A stretch of 64,000 bases of DNA, taken from assembly GCA_954871525.1 (NCBI GenBank), contig CATOZS010000071.1:1-64000 (forward strand), read 5' to 3'. A program made the translations under genes and the position numbers. The notes beneath the pieces were generated by a model that was not told the DNA's origin, made no database searches, and saw only the letters and a list, made by a program, of their open reading frames with translations. This DNA comes from Parietaria judaica (taxonomy: Eukaryota > Streptophyta > Magnoliopsida > Rosales > Urticaceae). This document shows, in pieces, positions 47,522-59,891 of this stretch. Each line of letters begins with the position of its first letter. Positions within the stretch are counted from its first letter, which is position 1.

Positions 47522-50500
47522 ATGTCTAGAACCTCACTAAGATCCATCCTTGAGAAGGAAAACATCTTAAACGGAAGAAATTTTCCGGAATGGCAAAGAC
47601 GCCTCAAAATTGTGCTCAGGCACGAAAAGAAGGAGGTTATCATTATGAATGAACCTCCAGCTGAACCTCCTGCTACTGCATCCCGAGCAGATAAAGATGC
47701 TTATAAGAAGCATACTGATGAAGCCGCTGAAGTAGCTTGTCTCATGTTAGCAACCATGACACCAAATCTCATGGAGCAACATGAGAACATGTCTGCCTGG
47801 GAAATGATTCAACATCTCAAGAAGATGTATGATCATGAAGCACGTCATACAAGATTCAGGATAATGAGAAATTTGCTGAGAGCAAAATTAACTGATGGAA
47901 ACAATGTGCATGATCATGTTCTGAAGATGATCAGCTGGTCAGAAAGTTGACATTGTGCTCAACTCTCTCCCCGATTCTTATAATCAGTTTATACTGAATT
48001 ATAATATGTCCCCTGAATCAAAGAATCTTCATCAGCTTCACAACATGTTGCAAACAGCTGAGGGTAATGTACCCAAGGGACAGAATAGAACTATTAATGC
48101 TGTGAATAGCAAGTTCAAGGGAAAGAAGCAGTATGTTCAGAAGAATAAAGGCAAGGCTCCATATAACTTGAAGGTTAAGGCTCGTGCCATGAAACCCAAA
48201 GTTGGAGCCACTCCCGATCATAAGTGTTTTCACTGCGATAAGAAGGGACACTGGAAAAGGAATTGTCCTTTGTACCTTGCAGAGATCAAGAAGGTGAAGA
48301 AGAGTTCAAACTCCACCACAGGTAATGTTATAGAAGTCAATCTTACTACCTCTAAAGATTGGGTATTAGATACAGCATGTGGTACTCATATTTGTACTGA
48401 CATGCAGACTCTGAAGAGAAGTAAGATGCTGAGGAAGGATGAGACCAACATGCGCATGGCAAATGGAGCACCAGTTGTTGCAAAAGCTGTGGGCCATGTA
48501 GATCTCAACACCTCAGCAGGAATGATTTTAGAATTAAATGATTGTCATTTCGTACCTTCCATTACCAAGAACATAATTTCTATTCCAGAATTGGATGTTT
48601 TAGGTTTTGATTTTAAAATTGGGAACAAGCGTTGTGCGGTTTTTAAGGATGGTATTTGTTATGGTATTGCTTATTTATCAAACGGTCTTTATTCGTTGAA
48701 TACCTCTGAAAATCATATTTATAACATCTCCAATAAAAGAGTGAAACCCAACCTTGTCAATACGGCCTATCTCTGGCACTGTCGACTTGGCCATATAGGC
48801 GAGAAGCGCATTACTCAGCTTCACAAACAAGGAAGACTGGATGATTTTGATTATGAATCTTATCACCCATGTGAATCTTGCCTGGTCGGGAAAATGACAA
48901 AACCTTCCTTTAAAGGAACTTATGAGAGAAAGAAAGGACTATTGGACCTCATACATTCAGATGTATGTGGACCAATACCCATTCAGGCTAAAGGAGGTTT
49001 CAGGTATTTCATCACCTTCACTGATGACTTCAGTCGATACGGTTATGTATACCTAATGAAACACAAATCTGAATCGCTTGAAAAGTTCAAGCAGTTCAAG
49101 AATGAAGCTGAAAATCAGTTAGCAAGAAAAGTTAAGGCCATACGATCTGATCGAGGTGGCGAATACTTGAGCGATGATTTCAAAGCTTACCTCCGTGACA
49201 TGGGAATCATTTCATCACTGACCCCTCCAGGTAAACCTCAACTAAATGGTGTATCTGAAAGGAGAAATCGAACCTTGTTGGACATGGTTCGATCAATGAT
49301 GAATAAAACTGACTTACCTGAGTCCCTATGGGACACGCACTTATGACAGCAGCTACCACACTGAACTGTGTGCCATCTAAGACGGTTCCTTCAACCCCAT
49401 ATGAGATATGGAAAGGAGGAATACCGGATTTGCATTTCATGAGAATCTGGGGATGTGAGGCATATGTCAAGACTCTAATGTCTGACAAACTCAGTCCCAA
49501 ATCGGTTAAATGTAACTTTGTGGGATACCCAACAGAAACTCCTGGGTATTACTTCTATCAAAAACACACAGGCAAAATAATAGTTGCCAAAACCGGTGTT
49601 TTCTTAGAAGAAGATTTTCTCTCTAGAAAGTCTAGTGGGAGAAACATTGTTCTTAATGAAGAGCAAGAACCACAAGATACTCAAGAACAAGAAATGGACA
49701 CAGAAGGTACTCACACATCGAGTTATGAACATCGTGATCAGATCATGGTTGATAACCAAATAGAAAACGTTGTTCTAAACGAAGAAGTTGAAAATGAGAT
49801 TGTCAATGAAGAACCTCAAGAAAATATAGTTCTATACGATGTGCCCATACAAGATGGGATAAATGAGCAACCAGATTACACACTGACATCACGAAGATCA
49901 ATTAGAGAGAGTCAACCTCCTCTTAAATTGAACCTTCTTGTTTCAATAGAAGATGAAACTGTTCATGAAGACGATGGTGAAGAACCTGAATCTTATAACG
50001 AAGCAATGTCGGAGATGACTCAGACAAATGGCTGGAAGCCATGAACTCTGAAATGGACTCCATGTATAGCAACGAAGTATGGGACCTCGTTGATGCTCCC
50101 AAAGGGTCCAAACCCATTGGTTGCAAATGGATCTTCAAAAGGAAGATCGACATGGATGGCAAAATACAAACTTACAAAGGAAGATTAGTCGCTAAAGGTT
50201 ATCGACAGATTCATGGTATTGACTATGATGAAACCTTCTCTCCTGTTGCCATGTTCAAGTCCATAAGAATCTTGCTAGCCATTGCAGCATTTCATGATTA
50301 TGAAATCTGGCAAATGGACGTGAAGACCGCGTTCTTGAATGGTGTTCTCGAAGAGGATGTGTACATGACACAACCTGAAGGTTTCATAGACCGCAAACAT
50401 CCAAATAAGGTTTGCAAATTGAAAAGATCAATTTATGGTCTTAAGCAAGCATCTCGAAGCTGGAATCGTCGTTTTGATGAATCAATTACTGATTTTGGTT

Positions 50501-51549
50501 TTGTTAAGAACAAAGACGATCCTTGTGTATATATCAAATCGAGTGGGAGCAAAATAGTTTTCCTGATTCTTTATGTAGATGACATACTGATAATAGGAAA
50601 CAATACATCTGAACTCCAGACCGTGAAGGAGTGGTTGAGCAAATGTTTCTCAATGAAAGACTTAGGAGAAGCCGCCTATATACTAGGCGTAAAGATTCAA
50701 AGAAATAGAAATCAAAGAATCTTATCTCTAAGCCAAGGTACATATATTGACAAAATTGTTAAAAGGTTTAAAATGGACAAATCGGAAAAAGGTTTTACAC
50801 CGATGACCCATAAGACATACTTGACCAAGAAGCAATGTCCGGTTTCTTCAGAAGAAATCAAAAGTATGGAGAAAATTCCATACGCTTCAGCTATTGGTTC
50901 AATAATGTATGCAATGATATGTACAAGACCAGATGTAGCTTTTGCCTTAAGCATGACAAGCAGATTTCAATCAAACCCTGGTTTTAACCATTGGACAGCC
51001 GCTAAGAATATCTTGCGTTATTTAAACAGAACAAAAGATAGATGTTTGACATACGGTGGTGCAAAAGAATTAACTTTTGAAGGATATTCTGATGCAAGCT
51101 TCCAAACAGACAGGGATGATTTCAAATCTCAAACAGGATATGTATTCTGTGCAAATGGTGGTGCTGTTACGTGGAACAGCAGTAAACAAGCTACGGTAGC
51201 TGATTCAACCACAGAATCTGAGTACATCGCTGCATCTGATGCTGCAAAAGAGGCTGTATGGATCAAGAAATTTGTTTCTGATCTTGGTGTAGTTCCTAGC
51301 ATTGGTGATCCTGTGAAGCTTTTCTGTGACAACAACGGAGCTATAGCACAAGCCAATGAACCAAGATCACACAAGACAGCAAAGCATGTACTCAGAAAGT
51401 ACCATCTGATCAGAGACATTGTTGATCGGAAGGACATAGAGATGAGGAGAGTAGACACTGAAGAAAATGTAGCAGATCCGATGACAAAATCTTTATCGAA
51501 AGAAAAGCATTTTCGTCATGCGGAAAGTATTGGGATAAAGAACCCATAA
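47522..51549 (+). pseudogene. Copia gag-pol polyprotein gene, frame-disrupted
   Basis: Open segments 47522-47950, about 47931-49346, 49328-50040 and 50041-51549 cover gag (SRTSLRSILEKENILNGRNF), a CCHC knuckle CFHCDKKGHWKRNC (from 48224), protease, integrase (H-H-C-C finger from about 48776, then the D,D,E core with HSDVCGP, TDDFSRYGYV and NGVSERRNR), reverse transcriptase (WQMDVKTAFLNG, YVDDILI) and RNase H (ADSTTESEY, DNNGAIAQA). The segments are not one frame: a small deletion near 47940 removes part of gag, one G is missing near 49335, and a shift lies near 50010. The protease active site reads DTACG (48369) rather than the usual D-(S/T)-G, so it is probably inactive. The element may be moved by enzymes of intact relatives. 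No repaired sequence is given. Confidence 0.92.
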
Positions 51550-52727
51550 ATGTCTATTACGATTTTATTATCTGAACCTGATTTTGGATCGGAGAAAAAT
51601 TTTATGTAATCATTATATTTGATTAAATTTGAAGCACATTATTATTTTCTTTAAAAGGCAAGTTTCATCATTTAAAAGTTAATATCAATATCTTATTCAA
51701 AACATTGATATCAAGCTATACAAATGTAGTTCCTAAGATGTCTTCAAGACATTCTTGAATTTCCCCAGTCAAAGAAATCATTATGAAGAAACAAAGAGGA
51801 ACTATCAATGATATTCATAATTGACTGGTACATGTCGTTAAGATAAAAGGAAGGGGTCCTTGATATCTGAGAGATATTCTTATACATGTAGGCACTAGTC
51901 GGAATGACTAGCAGTGCTGGAAGACTCGCACTCTAAATATTCTCACATGGAAACAAAACCTTGATACAAGGGGACACTGAGAAACTTAGAGATATGAAGA
52001 GACTCCAAAGTTTGAGAACATCATGAGTCCATCACTGGGTAAGTTGCATGCTTAGATTACAGCTCAACGCTTACCGTAACTGGAAAGTCATAACAGTTGT
52101 AGTTGGGCATGTGATAAACCTTGTAGGATGGAATGACGTTTCAAGAAAACATGCATCCCCCCATTCCTTTTGGGGCTATACACTCGGGGCCTTCTGAATA
52201 AGTATAAGTAAAATGAAATCTGTGGCCACAGGCAAAACAAAAGAGTTTTTGTTTTGATGATTCAATACTTATACCTGAATCAGAAAATTAGATCAGGCTT
52301 AACAGGTGTTCCAAACCATGACCTGTGCCGCATCTAGAGATGTAAAAGGATGTCGAAGGAATCAGTCATATACTTTATTTTAATCGTAAGAACCACATGG
52401 TTCACCTCGATTAATCTATAAAAGAGGATTTAAAGTTTTGTAGATTGGGGGAAGTTAAGTCTAGGTGGAGGCCACTTACTTCTTACATACTCATATGAGT
52501 ATGTGGCCAACACTACAGAATCCTACAGAGTCACACCGAACTCGCAACGGAAACGGAGTATGATGATTAAATTACAATGAAACAAACTTCACATGTAACT
52601 TTGATGAACCAGGCATGAGTAGCTGAGAGAATGTACATCTAACCCAAGGCGGCATTCTCGAGTAATACTTTATGTGCAGTGCGTGCACGGAGATAGCCAA
52701 TCCGGTGCGTTCGTGCAAGTGGGAGAT
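51550..52727. other. Non-coding 3' region of the Copia element
   Basis: About 1.2 kb between the RNase H stop codon and the right LTR. No envelope-like or other frame of note. It ends in the purine tract. Confidence 0.6.
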
Positions 52728-53371
52728 TGTTGGTTATGCCCGAACCCGATATTGTATCTCTCGGGTTATCGGATATTGACCCGATAACCATAACCGACAT
52801 TATGGGCCCACTCGGGCCCAAGTATTAATTATGATTCATATTAATTAATAATAGATTAATTAATCAATGAATGGGCTTTTAGAAAGACCATTAATTGGGC
52901 TTTTAGAAAGCCCACTAGGTCATGACCATAGGGTATTATAAATACCACATCATGACTCATAATTAAATATAACACACACTAGAGAAACCCTAGCCACCTA
53001 GAAAATTCGAGCTCCCCTCCCATGGTAGTCGAATTTTTGGCTTGCTCCCAGGTTCAATCAACGGTTGATCATCTAAACACCGACAAGGATCTAACCTATC
53101 CTCCGAGGTGTTTTCCGGTCATCTAAGACGTTCCCGAGTGACGTGGTGGACGAAATAGAGGCGCAACACTTGAGGCGCTAAATCCTAAATTCGACAAGCT
53201 CCAGAATCAAAGGAATCGGCAGTTATTCGGTACAGTTGGCAAAAGTACCGAAGTTTGGTAACGATCTCTAAACGATATCTTAATTCTCGTAATTATTCTA
53301 GATCTATATTGTTCGATGATATCCCGTGATTTCCGCCTCGGGATTGAGAAAAGTCATCGAAAAACCCAACA
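52728..53371 (+). repeat. 3' LTR of the Copia element
   Basis: 644 bp. It is identical to the 5' LTR except for two substitutions (near 53022 and 53050) and an extra 14 bases at about 53164-53177 that create a short local duplication of GAGGCGC. Confidence 0.95.
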
Positions 53372-53945
53372 TCAACTTCAAATTAACCAATTCAATCCGC
53401 TAATCATTAATTGCATTGAAATTGGATAAACAAAAAAAAAATAGTACATACAATTAAATTTTATCTACATATGCGGATATAATTGCCCAACATACAATAC
53501 CATATCTTATCCTATTCAATTTTAGTTTTACATATGAGTTATAATAATTTCAAAGTGATAATAAAGAACGCAAAACTCTTACATAGTAGTCATTACTAGT
53601 CAAATCGTGTTTTACAAGGCAAAAACTTAAAGCGTTATTGGTCAATCTGATTTTCACGTGCCAATTATGAAAACAAAACGTGTTCAACATAAACATAAAC
53701 ACGATTAAATCATACGTAGTCACATAAAACTTCACGGTATATCAACCAAAAATCTTAATTATTCATTGAATTTTTATGAAAAAATAAAAAATAAAAAGAT
53801 AAGAAAAAAAAAAGAGTTTCTCAGAGAATAAATTATAATGTTTGGGGCAACGACTCCTATGCCACTCTCTCTCCATAACAACATTATCTCTTCTCGCAAC
53901 CCCCACCTCCGATCAACCACACGCCGGCGAATTTCTCCGACCTCC

Positions 53946-55339
53946 ATGTCCGGCGACTACGACAGAGCCGCCGAGCTCCGACGATTCGACGACACCAAAA
54001 CCGGAGTCAAAGGCCTCGTCGACTCCAACCTCTCAACAATCCCCCGCCTCTTCGTCCACCCTCCCGAAACCCTAGCCGGGCTCAGACCCTCCGCCTCCGC
54101 CTCCGCGCGCCGCGTGTCCATCCCCGTCGTCGACCTCTCCGACGAGCTCAGCAGCCCCGGCGAAATCAGCCGCGCCTGCAGAGAGTTCGGATTCTTCCAG
54201 ATCGTCAACCACGGGATCTCGCCGGCGATCCTGGACCGCACGATCTCGGCGATCACAGCCTTCCACGAGTCCTCGCCGGAGGTGAGATCGCGATTCTACC
54301 GGAGGGACGTCGGAAGCGGCGTGTCGTACCTCTCCAACGTAGACCTCTACCAATCGAAGGCCGCCAGCTGGCGGGACACGTTGCAGGTGAGGCTGGGCCC
54401 CACTCCGCCGGAGAATCTGCCGGATATTTGCTCCGATGCGGTGGTTGAGTGGGACCGGGAGGTGACGTGGCTGGGGGAGAGGCTGATGGGGCTGGTTGGG
54501 GAAGGGCTGGGATTGGGTGCGGGCAGGCTCAGGGAGATGACGTGTGCTCAGGGCAGGACTATGGTGGGGCACTACTACCCGCGCTGCCCGCAGCCCGATC
54601 TGACGGTGGGGCTGGCTTCCCACACCGACCCGGGGGTTTTGACGGTGCTGATGCAGGGACACGTGGCGGGGTTGCAGGTTAAGTACGCCGAGGACTGGCT
54701 CGACGTTGAGCCCGTTCCTGGCTCTCTTGTTATCAATGTTGGGGATTTGCTTCAGGTATTCCTAATTCGAAAACCGGAAAAAACATTCCGGTTTCCCAAA
54801 GCGGTTTATTTCCTTGTTCCTTCCTCATTTGTGGTTGGAAAACCCTAAACTCGGATATTAGGTTATTTAAACCCGATTTTTAATTATGTTATATTTCTAA
54901 TAAAAAAAATTTGGGATACTAGGTTATTTAGTTTTTTTAGAAATGCCGGGTTTAGTCCATGTTTAGAATCAAGTTCCGTTTTGAAACCGGACGCGGGTCT
55001 CATTTTCCGGAACTCCATGTTTTGAATAGAGTAAAAAGGGGCTCCGTACCGGCTTTGAAGATCTTTTCAATGTTTCTTGTTTGATTGCAGATCATGTCGA
55101 ATGACGAGTACAAGAGCGTAGATCACAGAGTATTGGCAAATTCAGGCAACGAGCCGCGAGTCTCGGTGGCGGTGTTCTTTAACCCCGGTGACAGAGAGAG
55201 AATGTTCGGTCCGTTGCCGGAGTTAACCTCGCCGGAGAAGCCGCCGCTTTACCGGCAGTTTCCGTTGTCGGAGTTCATGAAGAGGTTCTTCACCAAGGAG
55301 TTGGATGGAAAATCTCTCAGAAATTACTTCAAGCTCTGA
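53946..55339 (+). CDS. 2-oxoglutarate/Fe(II)-dependent dioxygenase (ACC-oxidase-homolog group), gene 3
   Basis: Two exons, 53946-54755 and 55091-55339, encode 352 residues from MSGDYDRAAEL. Like gene 2 it lacks the first intron (FGFFQIVNHG is continuous). Motifs: [21 protein letters not shown], iron ligands His226 and Asp228 (SHTD) and His282 (VDHRV), Arg293-x-Ser295, and an intact VGDLLQ where gene 2 has VGVLFQ. The coding sequence is markedly GC-rich compared with its AT-rich flanks, as in gene 2. The reading frame stays open upstream to an ATG at 53838; that start would add 36 residues rich in Ser, Thr and Arg with no acidic residue, resembling a plastid transit peptide. I prefer the internal start because it matches the family. 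Substrate unknown; no defect visible. Confidence 0.9.
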
Positions 55340-55664
55340 ATTATGTTGTGTATATCAAATCTGTTCTTAAACCGCATACATATATCATATATGTATATAT
55401 GTGTGTATATATATGTATTTGCAAGGAAAATACCAAACGCAAACATCAATAATTATTTGTGACTCTATTTTTCATTTTGTTTTTCTCTTTTATCAAAGGT
55501 CTGAAATTCAAGCATCTCCGAACTCCATTCAAAATAATAATTAATGTGCTACATTAACAAAGGAATTTGTGTTACAAAAAAAAAAAAGGACCGGCATACA
55601 AGTTCAGGGGCAATACCGCCAATTACTCGTTTTGCCCGATCCCGGATTCTCTCTTTCCCTCTCA

Positions 55665-58073
55665 TCATTTTGTGGGACTGAACCACTCTGCCATATCTTC
55701 ATCGCCGGAACATTTCGAAAGCTTAAACATTCTCGGAACAGTCGGATTTCTAAATTCGTCCTCTATACATTGGCTTCTCTGCAACATCTCTGTTCTCCAT
55801 TGCTCTCTCTTCTCTTCATCGATCGACAATTCACTTCTTCCGCCAGCGATCGGGAAGTCGATGAAACCAGACACCTCAGTTCTTGACTTCGGATGATTGT
55901 TTTCCGTACGTTGTTCTCCCATGGATCTCCAGGAACTTGCACCGTGGTTCTGACTTTGTTGCTGGATATATAGATTACCATTTTGACCTCCATCGAACTC
56001 GGATTCCGTATTTTCTCGGGACAATTCGGTTTCATTATTTTGTGATTTTGGTCTTTTGTGGTCGCATTTTAAGCACACCATGTTTCTCCTGAAGTTGATG
56101 TAATTACACCTGAAAGACAAGACATAGCTATTGGTCACAGAAAAAGAAAAGGATACCAACAAGGGCGAAGTCGGCTTTTGTATTAATGCTTAAAACCGGT
56201 TTCAGTTTTTGCTGAAATTGCAAAATAAAATTGTTTCTGTGAAAAAACAATAATGATTTTTTTATAATATATAGAAAAAGAACTGAATTTTTGTTGTTAA
56301 AAATGTTTTTATTTTAAACCGATTTTCCGTGAAAAAAAATTCACCCCAAATAATTCTTGGACGAGATAGATAACTCACGAAGGGCATTCCCATTCCCCGG
56401 GATTTATATGTCGTTTTGGGGGTTTCTCTCTGCACTGCAAGCATCTCGTGTTCCTCGCGAAATTCAAGAAATTGCATCTGAAACGGAGGAAAAAAAGAAA
56501 CTCAATAAGAAAAAGAATAGCAATGAGATCAAGAGTAATCAACAATATTAAGAGCATTTACTTTTCACATTTCCAATCGCCTTTCTTGAGAGGTAGATCC
56601 TCCTGTGCCTCCCTCACTCGGTCCAATTTCTCTTCGCAGAAATCATCGCAGCGTAAACACTTAATATTCTTAGCGAAATTCATAAAATCACATCTGGAAA
56701 CGAGAAAACGAAACATTAAAAACAAACCCGAAACTGTCAAATGGAAAACGAGATGCGTTCAAAAAATTACTTGGGGCACAGCCAGTCGCCCTGCTTCATT
56801 GGAACATTGACTTTCCCTTTCTCTTGTGAAACCCCGTGATTTCTCACGCAAGAAACCTTTTCCAACACCCTCGGCTTTGGTGGATCAGAATCCAAAGTCA
56901 ACGTCCTCCTGCCATATTCCACCATCTCCTTAAGCAAGCTTCTTACCGAATCTTTAACGGCTTTATTAAGGCATGGCTTGTTTTCGACTGTGCCAAAAAC
57001 GGGGTCAAGCCCATACGTCAACAAGAAACGCATGACATCAACCGTTCGGCCACCTTCATCTTCACGAGCTTTCACAAATGCCCTGTCACAGTTTCCCCGC
57101 AAATTGCAAGAGCTGCAAACCTACTAGGGAAACACTCACGTCAGATTATGTAGACCGAGAAACTAACACATATGAAATCATCCAAGGAGACTACATACAT
57201 TTCCTTCATCAACGCGCACGTGTGCTCGAAGACGCTTCCCTGAATTGACAACTTTACGGTCTAAACTCGGGCATCCGCAAGCTGCGATCTCCCGGATATC
57301 TTTCCTTGATAAAAATCTGCACCAAAGCATTGAATTCATCGGTTAGAACCGGTTCTTGTAAGGACAAACATAACATCCACTAACAACGTCTGAAACAAGT
57401 ATCTCGTAAAAACAACGATATTCGAGCCATAAATCGTTCTCGGACTCAGCCAAGACATACAAATCTAAGCATCAGTATACTCGTTTAGAACGGTTTCGTA
57501 GTGTGTAACATCAAAATACGATTCGAACTTTCCTCTATTCTATTGAGTACCAAGCTGTTATACTTCATTAGAACTCAACATCAAACAGCTTGCGTGCAAA
57601 AAAAAAGATGAATTTTCAGGACTTAAATTCAGTTCACGAATGAATCCAAGCACCATTTACCTTACGAGATCGTACCGATCCCTGGCAAAATTGAGGCAAG
57701 CCGTACGAATGGCATTGGAGTCCTTGCCACCCAGCTCCGCGTTTCGGAACGGGTTTCCGTCGCCTCGAAAGTAGCCTCTCTTCAGCAAGCACTCCATCAA
57801 GTCCACCCACTCCGGCCACGGATGCGAGATCTGCACGCCTTCGAAGCCCTCCGATTCCGATTCCGACTCTGACCGGGAAACGGCACCGGTAACGGCCGGT
57901 TTCGAGGAGGCCCGAACTCGAAGCTCGTCGACTTCGCCGAGCACGAAATCGCGCTTCTCGCTGCGTTGGTGATAGAACGCAGCGAGTGAGATGGACTGGT
58001 AGGAGCCATTGGAGCGGATTCCGAAGAAGGAGGAGAGGTTTCCATCGATGGCTTGAAGAAGCTTCTTCATCAC
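55665..58073 (-). CDS. RanBP2-type zinc-finger protein, OZ/VAR3-like
   Basis: Six exons, 58073-57661, 57316-57199, 57120-56771, 56693-56562, 56477-56379 and 56109-55665, join in frame to about 518 residues. Three RanBP2-type fingers follow each other: GDWLCPKCDFMNFAKNIKCLRC-type (starting at the end of exon 3), GDWKC...CNFLNFARNTRCLQC and GEWEC...CNYINFRRNMVCLKC, each with W-x-C-x2-C, N and C-x2-C. Each finger is split at the same place, with exons 4, 5 and 6 all beginning one base before a finger Cys. The N-terminal part has the conserved VDLMECLLKRGYF and ACLNFARDRYDL text, and an earlier CSSCNLRGNCDRAF cysteine cluster. Arabidopsis relatives (VAR3/OZ1, OZ2) act in plastid or mitochondrial RNA editing. 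The N terminus (MMKKLLQAIDGNLSSFF) could be an organelle presequence, though which organelle is uncertain. It lies tail to tail with 2OGD gene 3 and is not expected to belong to its pathway. Confidence 0.88.
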
Positions 58074-58079
58074 GCTAAT

Positions 58080-59851
58080 GGCTTCGATTTTACGCGGGAA
58101 AGCTCGGAATCTTTATTACTTGTCAAACGACGATAATGTCCTTTGAAGTTTGAATATGTATAAATAAATTGCAGTTTTTCTTTTGCTTACGAATTATTTT
58201 ACCATAATACCCTTGGGCCAGAAATCAAATACCCAATATGCCTATGGGTTGTACGAAAGGACCCAAAATTCAATACAAAGGAAGGCCTTTAGAATTTAGA
58301 TTCTGTTTAAATAGCTGTTAAAATCATAAATAATAAAATACTACCGTATAACTAGGGGTGTAAAATAAAATAAAAAAATGAAAACGAATTCAGATCTTGT
58401 TACCACAAATAGGCTCTGGTCCATAAAATTCAGTATCCGATTTTTAAAAACCTTGAAATTTATTAAATTATCATATAACTCAATTATAAATTATAATATT
58501 AAACAACTTCTATACTATATAACCCAATTATATTATTTACGTACTTTGTCTTCATTCACGAATAGAAAAACAGAATCTGCTCTCTCGACTTACTCTGGAG
58601 TATCGCATTGTTATTTGTCATCGACTCGTCGGTCGGATTTAGCAGTAAATGTATTTAATACTATATTTTAAATTAAAACAAAAAAGTAATATTGACGTAT
58701 ATAAAATTTCAGAAGATATTTTAAAAGACCAAATACGCTGAAATCCGAATATATGATAAAATTTGTGTCCGAAAATAAGTTTTAGGTACAAACGGTTCGA
58801 TTTATAAGAGAATTCTCTTATACATATCTATTAATTCCCCACCTTTCATTTGTAAGGTTCGTTATTCCACTAACTTTTTCTGTAAATATTTTATTTGCAC
58901 GCAAGCCAGAAAAGGGAATAACATAAAGTACTACCATATTCTTATCTTAATGCTTTTCAAGTTGAAAATATTGATTAGATAACACAAACTATAGAAGTGA
59001 ACCTTGACTTTATATACACCATTAATTATATTGTGATATTGCTATACGATGATAAAGTAGAAGGCACTATAGACATATAGCTTTGTTACGTACCTATCTT
59101 GCATGATGATCAAGAGCAAGAAGAATACTTTGAAGTTGAGAGTTGGGAATAAATCTCACGGTCATAAATTGTAACGCCTCGGTTACTCTGTCATATTGAT
59201 TGATTGTTGTCCGCACGACTAAAACAAGTCTTTTTTACTCGCGTGCTTCTCGAGAAAGTCAACTGGGCTATTACGAATATGTAAAAATGTATATAATTAC
59301 TAATTATTTTTTTTAGTTAAATGTATTGTCCAAAGTGAAGTCTCGTATTCACACACTCTGACTCTTACAATTATCTCAGTATCTTATTCAAGCAGCTGAA
59401 CGGGATTGCACAACGAACCCTAACTTATCCTCCCGACCTCTAATCTGAGAGAAGGCAAGTCCTTGAAATATGGCCTTTTGCCAACTACGTTGAACCTTTA
59501 CATTGTTTATACAGTCGTACTAAATTCTCATATTTAAACTTTCGGTTTTTATCGTAATTTTTGTTTCAAATTTTTTACACGCCGATTTACAGGTGTTAAC
59601 ACGTAGATACCTTCCTCCTTAATTAAGTAGCTCTGCCCGTGCAAATTAATGATAAGTTTTAAGTATTTCATTATATATGTTTTATTTTTTTTATTTTTGA
59701 CTTTGAGACATAAACAAGTTGAAGTAGTACAAAACACACACACTATAGATAGTTTCTTGTTTCCTTTCATTCAAGAGTTCAAACATCTACATCGGTCGTT
59801 ATTGTTTTGCTACATGATTAATTGGGATGGCCCATCTTGACGATTGCCATT

Positions 59852-59891
<40 letters not shown>

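Larger units (their letters stand above)
44922..53371 (+). mobile_element. Young full-length Ty1/Copia retrotransposon
   Basis: The 8.45-kb element is flanked by 5-base target duplications 'tcaac' (44917-44921 and 53372-53376). LTRs 44922-45551 (630 bp) and 52728-53371 (644 bp) start TGTTGG and end CAACA. Base-by-base reading shows only two substitutions and one 14-base indel between them, so insertion is recent. The tRNA-Met primer site TGGTATCAGAGC is at 45553-45564 and the polypurine tract AAGTGGGAGA at 52717-52726. A 2-kb leader precedes gag. The gene order protease-integrase-reverse transcriptase-RNase H is that of Copia. About 1.2 kb of non-coding DNA separates RNase H from the right LTR. 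It split 2OGD genes 2 and 3. Confidence 0.97.

Noticed and set aside
54072..54662. Long open frame antisense to 2OGD gene 3 (196 codons), and a similar one at 42692-43462 antisense to gene 2
   Set aside because: Both mirror GC-rich coding DNA on the other strand and have no recognisable domain. The sense genes explain the lack of stops.
58353..58680. Possible hAT element starting 'taggggtgtaa'
   Set aside because: No matching inverted end or target duplication could be found downstream.
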